Assembly (NCBI RefSeq): GCF_006346395.1
Contig: NZ_VDMS01000001.1
Coordinates: 496,001-560,000 of the forward strand
Direction: 5' to 3'
DNA length: 64,000 nucleotides
From: Nocardioides plantarum
GTDB taxonomy: Bacteria > Actinomycetota > Actinomycetes > Propionibacteriales > Nocardioidaceae
Each line of letters opens with the position of its first letter. Positions within the stretch are counted from its first letter, which is position 1. Positions 24,741-32,996 of this stretch are shown piece by piece. A program made the translations under genes and the position numbers. The notes beneath the pieces were generated by a model. It saw nothing but the letters and a program-made list of their open reading frames with translations, searched no databases and was not told where the DNA came from.

Positions 24741-26123
24741 TCAGAAGCGGTGCAGGCGGCGGGCGGCCTCGGCGATGGAGCCGCTGACCGACGGGTAGAC
24801 CGTGAACGCCTGGGCCAGCTGGTCGGCGGTCAGGGACTCCGCGACCGCGATCGACACCGGGTGGATCAGCTCGCTGGCGCGCGGGCCGACGACGACACCC
24901 CCGACGACGATGCCGGTGCCGGGGCGGCACAGCAGCTTGACGAACCCGTCGCGCACGCCCTGCATCCGGGCCCGGGGGTTGCCCGACAGCGGCAGGGTGA
25001 CGACCTCGGCCTGGATCTCGCCCGCGTCGACGGCCTGCTGGGTCCAGCCGACGGTGGCGATCTCGGGAGCGGTGAAGACGTTGGAGGAGACCTTCTTGAG
25101 GTCGAGCGGGTGCACCGTGTCGCCGAGGAAGTGCCACATGGCGATCCGGCCCTGCATGGCGGCGACGCTGGCCAGCATCAGCACGCCGGTGCAGTCGCCC
25201 GCGGCGTAGACGCCCCGCGCGGAGGTGCGCGAGACCCGGTCGACGTTGACGAACCCGTTGTCCTTGAGGACCACGCCGGCCTCCTCGAGACCGAGGTCGA
25301 CGGTGTTGGGCACCGACCCGAGGGCCAGGATGCAGTGACTGCCCTGCACCTCGCGGCCGTCGGTCAGGCGGACCGTGACGACGTCGCCGTCGCGGGTCAC
25401 CGACTCCATCCGCGACTTCGACAGCACGGTCATCCCGCGCCGGATCGAGACGTCCTCGAGCACCTTGGAGGCGTCGGCGTCCTCGCCGGGCAGCACCCGG
25501 TCGCGGCTCGACACCAGCGTGACCGGGATCCCGAGCGCGAGGTAGGCGCTGGCGAACTCCGCACCCGTCACGCCGGAGCCGACGACGATGAGCTCGGTCG
25601 GCACGTCGGTGAGGTCGTAGACCTGCTCCCAGGTCAGGATCCGCTCGCCGTCGGGCTGCGCGCTCGGCAGCGTGCGCGGCGCGGCGCCGGTGGCGACGAG
25701 GATCGCGTCGGCGTCGTACGACGCCCCGTCGACCACCACGCAGCCGGGGCCGTCGAGGCGTCCGCGCCCCTGCACGACGCGCACGCCCTCCTTGTCGAGG
25801 CGGCGCGCGATGTCGGCGCTCTGCTCGCCCGCCAGCGCCTTGACGCGGGCGTTGACCCGGGCCAGGTCGACCCGGATCGTGGTGGCGGCGTCGCCCTCGT
25901 GGTCGTGGAAGTCGATGCCGAGCTCAGCCGCGGCCGCGACCTCGGTCATCACCTCGGCCGTCGCGATCAGCGTCTTGCTCGGCACGCAGTCGGTCAGCAC
26001 CGCCGACCCACCGATGCCGTCGGAGTCGACCACCGTGACCTCGGCCCCGAGCTGGCTCGCGACCAGGGCTGCCTCGTAGCCACCGGGTCCTCCACCGAGG
26101 ATGACGACCTTGTCGCTGCTCAT
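24741..26123 (-). CDS. lpdA: NAD(P)H quinone reductase, LpdA-type flavoprotein
   Basis: 460 residues, flavoprotein disulfide reductase fold: FAD loop ILGGGPGGYEAALVASQLGA, central NAD(P) loop VVGSGVTGAEFASAYLALG, and GVYAAGDCTGVLMLASVA. The redox-active pair is broken: where dihydrolipoamide dehydrogenases have CxxxxC, this protein has GGSAVLTDCVPSK with one Cys. Mycobacterial LpdA (Rv3303c) shows the same change and acts as a quinone reductase, so the true lipoamide enzyme is the next gene. A TAGCCT -10 lies six bases before the ATG. Confidence 0.92.
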   Translation of the reverse strand: MSSDKVVILGGGPGGYEAALVASQLGAEVTVVDSDGIGGSAVLTDCVPSKTLIATAEVMTEVAAAAELGIDFHDHEGDAATTIRVDLARVNARVKALAGEQSADIARRLDKEGVRVVQGRGRLDGPGCVVVDGASYDADAILVATGAAPRTLPSAQPDGERILTWEQVYDLTDVPTELIVVGSGVTGAEFASAYLALGIPVTLVSSRDRVLPGEDADASKVLEDVSIRRGMTVLSKSRMESVTRDGDVVTVRLTDGREVQGSHCILALGSVPNTVDLGLEEAGVVLKDNGFVNVDRVSRTSARGVYAAGDCTGVLMLASVAAMQGRIAMWHFLGDTVHPLDLKKVSSNVFTAPEIATVGWTQQAVDAGEIQAEVVTLPLSGNPRARMQGVRDGFVKLLCRPGTGIVVGGVVVGPRASELIHPVSIAVAESLTADQLAQAFTVYPSVSGSIAEAARRLHRF

Positions 26124-26129
26124 GGGCTC

Positions 26130-26135
26130 AGGCTA
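26130..26135 (-). promoter_or_regulatory. -10 TAGCCT, leaderless start of lpdA
   Basis: TAGCCT is followed after six bases by the ATG at 26123. Confidence 0.5.
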
Positions 26136-26450
26136 TCGAGGGCGATCCCGCGCCCGGTCGGGGCGTCGCGGGCGGGCCGGGACGGGGTCGTGTGCCCCAC
26201 ACCGACCCGAGGACCGTCCTCAGGCACACGACCACACCCGCCCGCACCCGACCCGATCAAGCCACTGACAAACCGGCGCCCCAGCACGCAAGCGGGCACA
26301 GGCGCCCGGGCCACACGTCGAAGCAACCACACGGCGCACGCCGACGGCGACGGTCCCCCGCGCGGGTCGGGCCCGCCGTACCAAGCAGCGGCAGCCCTAC
26401 GAGAGTGCGGCGGGCCCGCCGCGCGAGACCGTTGCCGGCGGCACGTCAGA
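26136..26450. other. 315-bp intergenic stretch between lpd and lpdA
   Basis: No convincing gene. Short open frames here start with low-complexity Arg/Pro/Gly translations and lack ribosome sites. The segment from about 26250 to 26340 is slightly richer in A than its surroundings. The only clear structure is the hairpin at 26369-26417. Confidence 0.5.
26369..26417 (-). terminator. Hairpin downstream of lpd
   Basis: GGGCCCGCCG (26369-26378) pairs perfectly with CGGCGGGCCC (26408-26417) across a 29-base loop. It lies 34 bases after the lpd stop on the minus strand. No T-run follows, so it is only a possible terminator or 3'-end stabiliser. Confidence 0.45.
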
Positions 26451-27848
26451 TCAGAAGTTGATCATGTGGCCGGAGATCCCGTGCACGGCCTCCTTGACGG
26501 CCTCGGACAGGGTCGGGTGGGCGAAGATGTTGCGCGAGACCTCGTCGGCGGTGAGGTCCCACTGCTGGGCGAGCGTCAGCACGGGCAGCTGCTCGGTGAC
26601 GTCGGGGCCGATGAGGTGGGCGCCCAGGAGCTCCTTGTGCTCGGCGTCGGCGACGACCTTGACGAACCCGACACCCTCGCCGAGGCCCTGGGCCTTGCCG
26701 TTGGCCGAGAACGGGAACGTCGCCGTCCGGACGTCGTAGCCCTTGTCCTTGGCCTGGGCCTCGGTGTAGCCGAACGACGCGACCTGCGGCTGGCAGTAGG
26801 TCGCGCGCGGCACCATCACGAAGTCGATCTCCATGGTCTCGGCACCGGCGATGGTCTCGGCCGCGACGATGCCCATGGCCTCGGCGACGTGGGCGAGCAT
26901 GAACTTCCCGGTGACGTCGCCGATGGCGTAGACGTTGTCGACGTTGGTGCGGCCGCGGCCGTCGACGTCGATCGCGCCGCGCTCGGTGGTCGCGACGCCG
27001 ATCGCGTCGAGGCCGTAGCCCTCCAGGCGCGGGGCGAAGCCGAAGGCCGCGAGGAACTTGTCGGCCTCGAGCACCTGCTCCTCGCCGCCGGCGGCGGGGG
27101 CGACGGTGACCTTGACGCCGGAGCCGGTGTCCTCGACGCCCTTGACGGCGGTGGAGGTCAGCACCTTCACGCCGAGCTTCTTGTAGTGCTTGGCGAGCTC
27201 CTTGGACACGTCGGCGTCCTCGGTGGGGACCATCCGGTCGAGGTACTCGACGATGGTGACGTCGACGCCGAAGTTCTTCATCACGTAGGCGAACTCGACG
27301 CCGATCGCGCCGGAGCCGCCGATGATGATCGAGGACGGCAGCTCCTCGTCGAGGATCTGCTCCTCGTAGGTCACGACGTTGCCGCCGATGGTGACGCCGG
27401 GCACGGTGCGCACGGTGGCACCGGTGGCGATGATCAGGTTGTCGAAGGTGTGGGAGGCGGTCTCGCCGTCCTTGGTCTTGACGTCGATGCCGGTCGACGA
27501 GGTCAGGGTGCCCCAGCCGTCGATCTCGGTGATCTTGTTCTTCTTCATCAAGAAGTGGACGCCCTTGACGATGCCGGCGCTGACCTGGCGGCTGCGCTTG
27601 AACGTCGGCCCGTAGGACATCGTCGCGTCGCCCTCGATGCCGTACTTGGCCTTGTCGTGGGTCAGCGTGTGCGCCAGCTCGGCGTTCTTGAGCAGCGCCT
27701 TGCTGGGGATGCACCCGACGTTGAGGCAGACGCCGCCCCAGTACTTGTCCTCGACGACGGCGACGGACTTGCCGAGCTGGGAGGCGCGGATGGCGGCGAC
27801 GTAGCCACCAGGGCCGGCACCGAGGACGAGGACATCGAAGTGGCTCAC
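26451..27848 (-). CDS. lpd: Dihydrolipoamide dehydrogenase (E3)
   Basis: 465 residues. FAD loop [18 protein letters not shown], complete redox site [16 protein letters not shown] (C-x4-C), NAD loop [20 protein letters not shown], and the C-terminal His/Glu dyad region HPTLSE. It reoxidises dihydrolipoamide of pyruvate and 2-oxoglutarate dehydrogenases. GTG at 27848 is chosen because [15 protein letters not shown] is the family N-terminus and a TACGAT -10 sits seven bases upstream; an upstream start would overlap that promoter. Confidence 0.96.
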   Translation of the reverse strand: MSHFDVLVLGAGPGGYVAAIRASQLGKSVAVVEDKYWGGVCLNVGCIPSKALLKNAELAHTLTHDKAKYGIEGDATMSYGPTFKRSRQVSAGIVKGVHFLMKKNKITEIDGWGTLTSSTGIDVKTKDGETASHTFDNLIIATGATVRTVPGVTIGGNVVTYEEQILDEELPSSIIIGGSGAIGVEFAYVMKNFGVDVTIVEYLDRMVPTEDADVSKELAKHYKKLGVKVLTSTAVKGVEDTGSGVKVTVAPAAGGEEQVLEADKFLAAFGFAPRLEGYGLDAIGVATTERGAIDVDGRGRTNVDNVYAIGDVTGKFMLAHVAEAMGIVAAETIAGAETMEIDFVMVPRATYCQPQVASFGYTEAQAKDKGYDVRTATFPFSANGKAQGLGEGVGFVKVVADAEHKELLGAHLIGPDVTEQLPVLTLAQQWDLTADEVSRNIFAHPTLSEAVKEAVHGISGHMINF

Positions 27849-27855
27849 GTCCTCG

Positions 27856-27861
27856 ATCGTA
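27856..27861 (-). promoter_or_regulatory. -10 TACGAT, leaderless start of lpd
   Basis: TACGAT is followed after seven bases by GTG at 27848. Confidence 0.5.
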
Positions 27862-27893
27862 GTGCGGGCCCCAGGCCGCCCGGCCGCGGGCAC

Positions 27894-27899
27894 TACGCT
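27894..27899 (+). promoter_or_regulatory. -10 TACGCT, leaderless start of the GGCT-like gene
   Basis: TACGCT is followed after seven bases by GTG at 27907. Confidence 0.55.
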
Positions 27900-27906
27900 G
27901 CGGTCC

Positions 27907-28359
27907 GTGACGCTGTACGCCGCCTACGGGAGCAACCTCGACCCGGCCCGGATGAGCGAGCGTTGTCCTCACTCCCCGCTGCAGACGACCGGCTGGCTGA
28001 CCGGCTGGCGCCTGACGTTCGGCGGCGAGGACCTCGGCTGGGACGGCGCCCTCCCGACCCTGGTGCAGGACCCGCTCGAGCAGGTCTTCGTCGCGGTCTA
28101 CGACGTCGGCCCCAAGGACGAGGCGACGCTCGACGGCTGGGAGCAGGCCGACTCCGGTCTCTACCGCAAGACCAAGGTGCGGGTCTCCACCATGACCGGT
28201 GAGCTCGTCGTGTGGACCTACGTCCTCGACGCCTACGAGGGTGGACTGCCCTCGGCCGTCACCCTCGGCGTCCTCGCCGACGCCGCGGAGGCCGCCGACG
28301 CCCCCGAGGACTACGTCGGCGCGCTGCGCCGACGGCCGTGCCGCTCGATGGGGCTCTGA
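27907..28359 (+). CDS. Gamma-glutamylcyclotransferase-like protein
   Basis: 150 residues, GTG start. [18 protein letters not shown] is the AIG2/GGCT glycine-loop signature (YGSN-L), and the family's acidic position is expected in [17 protein letters not shown]. The fold cyclises gamma-glutamyl amines to 5-oxoproline in characterised members; the substrate here is unknown. It is divergent from lpd, 58 bases away. Confidence 0.88.
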   Translation: MTLYAAYGSNLDPARMSERCPHSPLQTTGWLTGWRLTFGGEDLGWDGALPTLVQDPLEQVFVAVYDVGPKDEATLDGWEQADSGLYRKTKVRVSTMTGELVVWTYVLDAYEGGLPSAVTLGVLADAAEAADAPEDYVGALRRRPCRSMGL

Positions 28360-28393
28360 GCGTCACCCAGGCCGACTCCTCGGTACGACGTCC

Positions 28394-28399
28394 TAGAGT
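28394..28399 (+). promoter_or_regulatory. -10 TAGAGT, leaderless start of the PNP gene
   Basis: TAGAGT is followed after eight bases by GTG at 28408. Confidence 0.5.
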
Positions 28400-28407
28400 C
28401 ACGCCTT

Positions 28408-29214
28408 GTGAGTGACTCCACCCCGACCCCCCATGACCTGGCCCGTGCGGCCGCCGCCCGCCTCGCCGAGCTGACCGGCGTCGAGCGACACGACGTCGCG
28501 CTGGTGCTCGGCAGCGGATGGCTGCCCGCCGTCGGCGCGCTCGGCGAGGCGACCGCCGAGATCGACACCACCGACCTGCCGGGCTTCTCGGCGGCCGCGG
28601 TCGTCGGCCACTCCGGCAAGATCCGCAGCATCCGGGCCGGCGACAAGCAGCTGCTGGTCTTCCTCAGCCGCACGCACTACTACGAGGGCAAGGGCGTCGC
28701 GGCGGTCGTGCACGGTGTCCGGACCGCGGCGGCCGCCGGGTGCCGGGCGATCGTGCTGACCAACGGCTGCGGCGGGCTCAAGGAGACCTGGAGCCCGGGC
28801 ACGCCGGTCCTCATCAGCGACCACATCAACCTGACCGGTCGGTCCCCCATCGAGGGGGCCCACTTCGTCGACCTCACCGATCTCTACTCCCCCCGGCTGC
28901 GGGCCATGTGCCAGCAGGTCGACCCGAGCCTCGACGAGGGCGTCTACGTCCAGTTCCCCGGGCCCCACTACGAGACTCCGGCCGAGATCGGCATGGTCCG
29001 CGCGATCGGCGGCCACCTGGTCGGCATGAGCACGACCCTCGAGGCGATCGCGGCCCGCGAGGCCGGGCTCGAGGTCCTCGGCATCAGCCTGGTCACCAAC
29101 CTGGCCGCGGGCATCAGCGGCGAGCCGCTCGACCACAGCGAGGTGCTCGAGGCCGGGCGCGCCGCGGCCAGCCGGATGGGCGACCTGCTCGGGCGCGTCG
29201 TACCCGGGATCTGA
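28408..29214 (+). CDS. punA: Purine-nucleoside phosphorylase (class II, trimeric)
   Basis: 268 residues, GTG start. VALVLGSGWLPAVGAL holds the phosphate-binding loop. GHSGKIRSI, LTNGCGGLKETWSPG, FPGPHYETPAEI and the purine-site MSTTLEAIAAREAGLEVLG complete the family pattern. It splits (deoxy)inosine and (deoxy)guanosine into base and (deoxy)ribose-1-phosphate, which the phosphosugar mutase/DeoC backbone further right can use. The TetR gene follows after 11 bases. Confidence 0.96.
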   Translation: MSDSTPTPHDLARAAAARLAELTGVERHDVALVLGSGWLPAVGALGEATAEIDTTDLPGFSAAAVVGHSGKIRSIRAGDKQLLVFLSRTHYYEGKGVAAVVHGVRTAAAAGCRAIVLTNGCGGLKETWSPGTPVLISDHINLTGRSPIEGAHFVDLTDLYSPRLRAMCQQVDPSLDEGVYVQFPGPHYETPAEIGMVRAIGGHLVGMSTTLEAIAAREAGLEVLGISLVTNLAAGISGEPLDHSEVLEAGRAAASRMGDLLGRVVPGI

Positions 29215-29225
29215 GCGAGCCCGCC

Positions 29226-29870
29226 GTGACCGACACCCCGTCCAGCTCTGCCGACGAGACCCGCCGCCGTCTCGTCCACGCCGCGACCGTGGGGTTCGCC
29301 GAGAACGGGGTCCACACGGCCTCGCTCCTCGAGATCACCCGCAAGGCCGGCCAGCGCAACCGGGGCGCGGTCCACTACCACTTCGCCTCGCGCACGGGCA
29401 TGCTCGTCGCGGTCCTCGAGCAGCACGTCGAGATGCTCGCCGCACGCGAGCGCGAGCTGCTCGCCGTCGCGCAGGCCCGACCCGACACCGACATCGCCTC
29501 GGCGGTGGAGGCACTGGTGCGACCGGCGGTCGAGCTCGCCGAGCTGGGCAGTGAGGGTCGGGCCTACCTGATGATCCTGGCCCAGCTGGTCGAGGAGAAC
29601 CCAGAGACGATGGACCCCGACGTCCTCGGCGCCCTCGAGCGGCTGGGCGGGTACGACGCCTACGCGCTCCTCGAACGACGAGTGCCCCCGCTCCCCGACG
29701 ACGTGCGCTCCGAGCGCCTGTCGCTGGTGACGGCGTTCATCCTGCGCACCATCGCCGACCGCGGCCGGGCCGGCGAGCGCCCCTCGTCGCGCCGCCAGCT
29801 CGAGCCCGAGCCGTTCACCGCCAACCTGGTCGCGATGGTCGTCGGGATGCTGAGCGCGCCGGCCCCCTGA
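29226..29870 (+). CDS. TetR-family regulator
   Basis: 214 residues, GTG start. The HTH is AENGVHTASLLEITRKAGQ followed by HYHFASRTGMLVAVL (about 22-65). The C-terminal domain contains EGRAYLMILAQLVEENPET, typical of a large effector pocket. It sits 11 bases after the PNP gene and ends before the iron box of the haem operon. Whether it controls PNP or a distant target cannot be told. Confidence 0.9.
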   Translation: MTDTPSSSADETRRRLVHAATVGFAENGVHTASLLEITRKAGQRNRGAVHYHFASRTGMLVAVLEQHVEMLAARERELLAVAQARPDTDIASAVEALVRPAVELAELGSEGRAYLMILAQLVEENPETMDPDVLGALERLGGYDAYALLERRVPPLPDDVRSERLSLVTAFILRTIADRGRAGERPSSRRQLEPEPFTANLVAMVVGMLSAPAP

Positions 29871-29906
29871 GCGCCTGCGTGGGCCGGGAGACCACCGGGG
29901 CTACGT

Positions 29907-29925
29907 TGAGGTTAGGCTAACCTTA
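29907..29925. promoter_or_regulatory. DtxR/IdeR iron box upstream of hmuT
   Basis: TGAGGTTAGGCTAACCTTA matches the consensus TTAGGTTAGGCTAACCTAA at 17 of 19 positions, 49 bases before the hmuT start. Iron-loaded DtxR-type repressor should shut the haem operon off when iron is plentiful. Confidence 0.88.
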
Positions 29926-29974
29926 ATCAGTTGCCTTGCCGTGCTCTCGGGCCTCCCAGACTCAGGACCCAGCG

Positions 29975-31081
29975 TTGACCACTCGTCCCACCGTGCGCGC
30001 CGTCGCGAGCGCGCTCGCCGTCCTCGTCCTCGCCGGCTGCGGCCCGGTCCTCGGCTCCGACGAGGAGCAGAAGACGCAGGACCGAGCGCAGACCCGGGTC
30101 CCGACCCTGGGCGAGGTCACCCCGCTCGCGGACCCGCGCTCCTGGGACGGGGTGGTCGACCTCGCCCTGCCCGATCCCGAGATCGTCCCGGTCGAGTCCG
30201 ACCCGCGGCCGGTGCTGCCGGCGACCGTCACCGACGCCCAGGGCGAGAAGGTCGTCGTCGACGACGTCAGCCGGATCCTCGCCCTCGACATCTACGGCAC
30301 CCTGGCCCACACCGTCTTCGACCTCGGACTCGGCGACCACGTCGTCGGCCGCGACCTGTCGGCGTCGTTCCCCGAGATCGAGGACCGCCCGCTGGTCACC
30401 GAGAACGGCCACGAGCTCAACGCCGAGGCGATCCTCGACCTCGACCCCAGCGTGATCATCACCGACACCTCCCTGGGCCCCTACGACGTCCTGCTGCAGC
30501 TGCGCGACGCCGGCATCCCCGTGGTCTTCGTCGACTCCCACCGCGGCACCGACAACCTCGCCTCGCTGACCCAGGAGGTCGCCGACGCCCTCGGTGTCCC
30601 CGAGGCCGGCCGGGTGCTCGGCGCCCGCATCGAGAAGCAGGCCAAGGCCACCGAGGCGGCCATCGCCGAGGTGGCCCCGGCCGACGTGACCGGCAAGCTG
30701 CGCACGGTCTTCCTCTACGTGCGCGGCCAGGCCGGCGTCTACTACATGTTCGGCGAGGGCTCCGGCGCCGACTCCCTCATCGAGGCCGCCGGCGGCTACG
30801 ACGTCGCCGGCGAGATCGGGTGGAAGGGCATGCGCCCGGTCACCGACGAGGCCCTGATCGAGGCCGCACCCGACGTGCTGCTGATGATGAGCAAGGGCCT
30901 GGAGTCGGTCGGCGGCGCCGACGGCCTGCTCGAGCGGTTCCCGGCGCTGGCCAACACCCCGGCCGGCGAGCGCGAGCGCATCGTCGCCATGGACGACGAC
31001 GTCGTGCTGAGCTTCGGTCCCCGCACCTCCGACGTCCTCAACGCCCTCGCCGTCGCGCTCTACGCGCCCGACGCGCTCTAG
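29975..31081 (+). CDS. hmuT: Haem ABC transporter substrate-binding lipoprotein
   Basis: 368 residues. The start chosen is TTG at 29975, seven bases after AGGA. It gives a lipoprotein signal (TTRPTVRAVASALAVLVLAG-C) with the lipobox Cys at residue 23; an earlier TTG at 29936 would place the signal too far inside. The periplasmic-binding fold shows ILALDIYGTLAHTVFDLG and DLDPSVIITDTSLGPYDVLL, typical of HmuT/FepB-type proteins. It presents haem to HmuUV at the outer membrane face. Confidence 0.92.
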   Translation: MTTRPTVRAVASALAVLVLAGCGPVLGSDEEQKTQDRAQTRVPTLGEVTPLADPRSWDGVVDLALPDPEIVPVESDPRPVLPATVTDAQGEKVVVDDVSRILALDIYGTLAHTVFDLGLGDHVVGRDLSASFPEIEDRPLVTENGHELNAEAILDLDPSVIITDTSLGPYDVLLQLRDAGIPVVFVDSHRGTDNLASLTQEVADALGVPEAGRVLGARIEKQAKATEAAIAEVAPADVTGKLRTVFLYVRGQAGVYYMFGEGSGADSLIEAAGGYDVAGEIGWKGMRPVTDEALIEAAPDVLLMMSKGLESVGGADGLLERFPALANTPAGERERIVAMDDDVVLSFGPRTSDVLNALAVALYAPDAL

Positions 31082-31095
31082 ACGCTGCGCCCACG

Positions 31096-32199
31096 ATGAC
31101 CCAGACCGCGCCCTCCCCGGCCACGACGACGACCGGGCCTGCCGCCGTACGCCGACCGCGCCGGCACCCGGGCCGACCCACCGTCCTCCTCACGGTGCTG
31201 GCGGTCGGCCTGCTGGTCGGCTCGCTCGTGGCCGCCGGGTCCGGCCAGCTCGTCATCCCCTTCGACCAGGTCCTCGGGTCGGTGCTGCACCGCCTGGGCC
31301 TCGACCTCGGTCCGATGCCCACCCACCCGCGCGGCGACGACACGCTGTGGTCGGTGCGCTTCCCGCGCGTCACCATGGCGATCCTCGTCGGCGCCGCGCT
31401 CGGGGTCGCGGGCGCGCTGATGCAGGGCGTCTTCGGCAACCCGCTCGCCGAGCCCAGCGTCGTGGGCGTCTCCGCGGGGGCCGCGGTCGCCGCCGCCGCC
31501 TCGATCGCGTTCTCGTGGACCTTCGCCGGGCAGTGGACCATCGCCGTCTGCGCCTTCGTCGGCGGGCTCGCGACGACCCTGGCCGTCTACGCCCTCTCGC
31601 GCGCCGACGGCCGCACCGAGGTGGTCACCCTCGTGCTCACCGGCATCGCCGTCAACGCGGTCGCCGGGGCCGCGCTGGCGTTCCTGCTCTTCGTGGGCGA
31701 CACCCAGGCCCGCGAGCAGATCGTGTTCTGGCAGCTCGGCAGCCTCAACGGCAGCCGCTGGCAGTACGTCGCCGTGGTGGCCCCGTTCGCCGTCGTCGGC
31801 TGCGTCGTCGCGCTGCTGTGCGCGCGTCGCCTCGACCTGCTCGCCCTCGGCGAGCGACCCGCACGCCACCTCGGCGTCGACGTCGAGCGGCTGCGCGTCG
31901 GGCTGATCGTCGTGGTCGCGCTGCTGACCGCCGCGGCCGTCAGCTTCTGCGGCATCGTCGCCTTCGTCGGGCTCGTCGTCCCCCACCTGGTGCGGATGGT
32001 CGTGGGGCCTGCACACCGCGTCGTGCTGCCCGCCTCGATGCTCGCGGGGGCGCTCGTGCTCGTCGTCGCCGACACCGTGGCCCGGTCCTTCGTCGCCGGC
32101 GCCGACCTCCCCATCGGCATGCTGACCTCGCTGGTCGGCGGTCCGTTCTTCTTCTGGATGCTGCGTCGTACACGCCGCTCGGCGGGGGGCTGGGGATGA
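31096..32199 (+). CDS. hmuU: Haem ABC transporter permease
   Basis: 367 residues, FecCD family with about ten helices. Family marks are RFPRVTMAILVGAALGVAGA, MQGVFGNPLAEPSVVGVSAG and the cytoplasmic coupling region GIVAFVGLVVPHLVRMVVG. Starts 14 bases after hmuT and overlaps hmuV by four bases (ATGA). Confidence 0.95.
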   Translation: MTQTAPSPATTTTGPAAVRRPRRHPGRPTVLLTVLAVGLLVGSLVAAGSGQLVIPFDQVLGSVLHRLGLDLGPMPTHPRGDDTLWSVRFPRVTMAILVGAALGVAGALMQGVFGNPLAEPSVVGVSAGAAVAAAASIAFSWTFAGQWTIAVCAFVGGLATTLAVYALSRADGRTEVVTLVLTGIAVNAVAGAALAFLLFVGDTQAREQIVFWQLGSLNGSRWQYVAVVAPFAVVGCVVALLCARRLDLLALGERPARHLGVDVERLRVGLIVVVALLTAAAVSFCGIVAFVGLVVPHLVRMVVGPAHRVVLPASMLAGALVLVVADTVARSFVAGADLPIGMLTSLVGGPFFFWMLRRTRRSAGGWG

Positions 32200-32996
32200 C
32201 GCCACCGCCCTCCGCGCTCGTGGCCCGCGGGGTCGTCGTGCGCTTCGGCACGACCACCGTGCTCGACGGGGTCGACCTCGACGTGCGCCACGGCGAGGTC
32301 CTCGCGCTCGTGGGACCCAACGGTGCCGGCAAGTCCACGCTCCTCGCGGTCCTCGCCGGCGACGTCGTGGCCGACGAGGGCAAGGTCGAGGTGCTGGGTC
32401 GTCCGCTCGACGAGTGGCGGCTGCGCGACCTGGCCCGCGAGCGCGCCGTACTCACCCAGGAGCACGCCGTCGCCTTCCCGTTCCCCGTCGAGCACGTCGT
32501 CCGGATGGGCCGCGCGCCCTGGCGCGGCCGGCCCGAGGAGGACCACGACGACGAGGCGGTCCTCGACGCCATGACGACCACCGACGTCACCCACCTCGCG
32601 CCCCGCCCGTTCGGCGCGCTCTCCGGCGGCGAGAAGGGCCGCACGTCGTTCGCGCGGATCCTCGCCCAGCGCACCGGCGTCCTGCTGCTCGACGAGCCGA
32701 CCGCCGCGCTCGACCTCGGGCACCAGGAGGCCGTGCTCGCCCGGGCCCGCGCCCAGGCCGACGCGGGCGCCGCGGTGGTCGTCGTCCTGCACGACCTCAG
32801 CCTCGCCGCCGCGTGGTCCGACCGGGTCGTGCTGCTGCGGCACGGTCGCGTCGCCGCCGAGGGCCCGCCACCCCGGGTGCTGCACGGGCCACTGCTGAGC
32901 GAGGTCTACGACTACCCCGTCGAGGTGCTCCCCCACCCCGTCACCGGCGACCTGCTGGTGCTCCCCGACCGCCTTACCGCGAAGGAGCAGCCATGA
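32196..32996 (+). CDS. hmuV: Haem ABC transporter ATP-binding protein
   Basis: 266 residues. Walker A GPNGAGKST, Q-loop TQEHAVAFPFPVEHV, signature LSGGEKGRTSFARI (Lys-Gly in place of the common Gln-Gln), Walker B LLLDEPTAALD and H-loop VVVLHDLSLA. It powers HmuTU. It overlaps both neighbours by four bases. Confidence 0.95.
   Translation: MTPPPSALVARGVVVRFGTTTVLDGVDLDVRHGEVLALVGPNGAGKSTLLAVLAGDVVADEGKVEVLGRPLDEWRLRDLARERAVLTQEHAVAFPFPVEHVVRMGRAPWRGRPEEDHDDEAVLDAMTTTDVTHLAPRPFGALSGGEKGRTSFARILAQRTGVLLLDEPTAALDLGHQEAVLARARAQADAGAAVVVVLHDLSLAAAWSDRVVLLRHGRVAAEGPPPRVLHGPLLSEVYDYPVEVLPHPVTGDLLVLPDRLTAKEQP

Noticed and set aside
26120..26461. Short open frames in the lpd-lpdA gap
   Set aside because: Arg/Pro/Gly-rich translations, no ribosome site, and one crosses the lpdA promoter.
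24750..28202. 1150-codon open frame on the plus strand
   Set aside because: Antisense to lpdA and lpd, whose products are clearly recognised; its translation is repetitive and without motifs.
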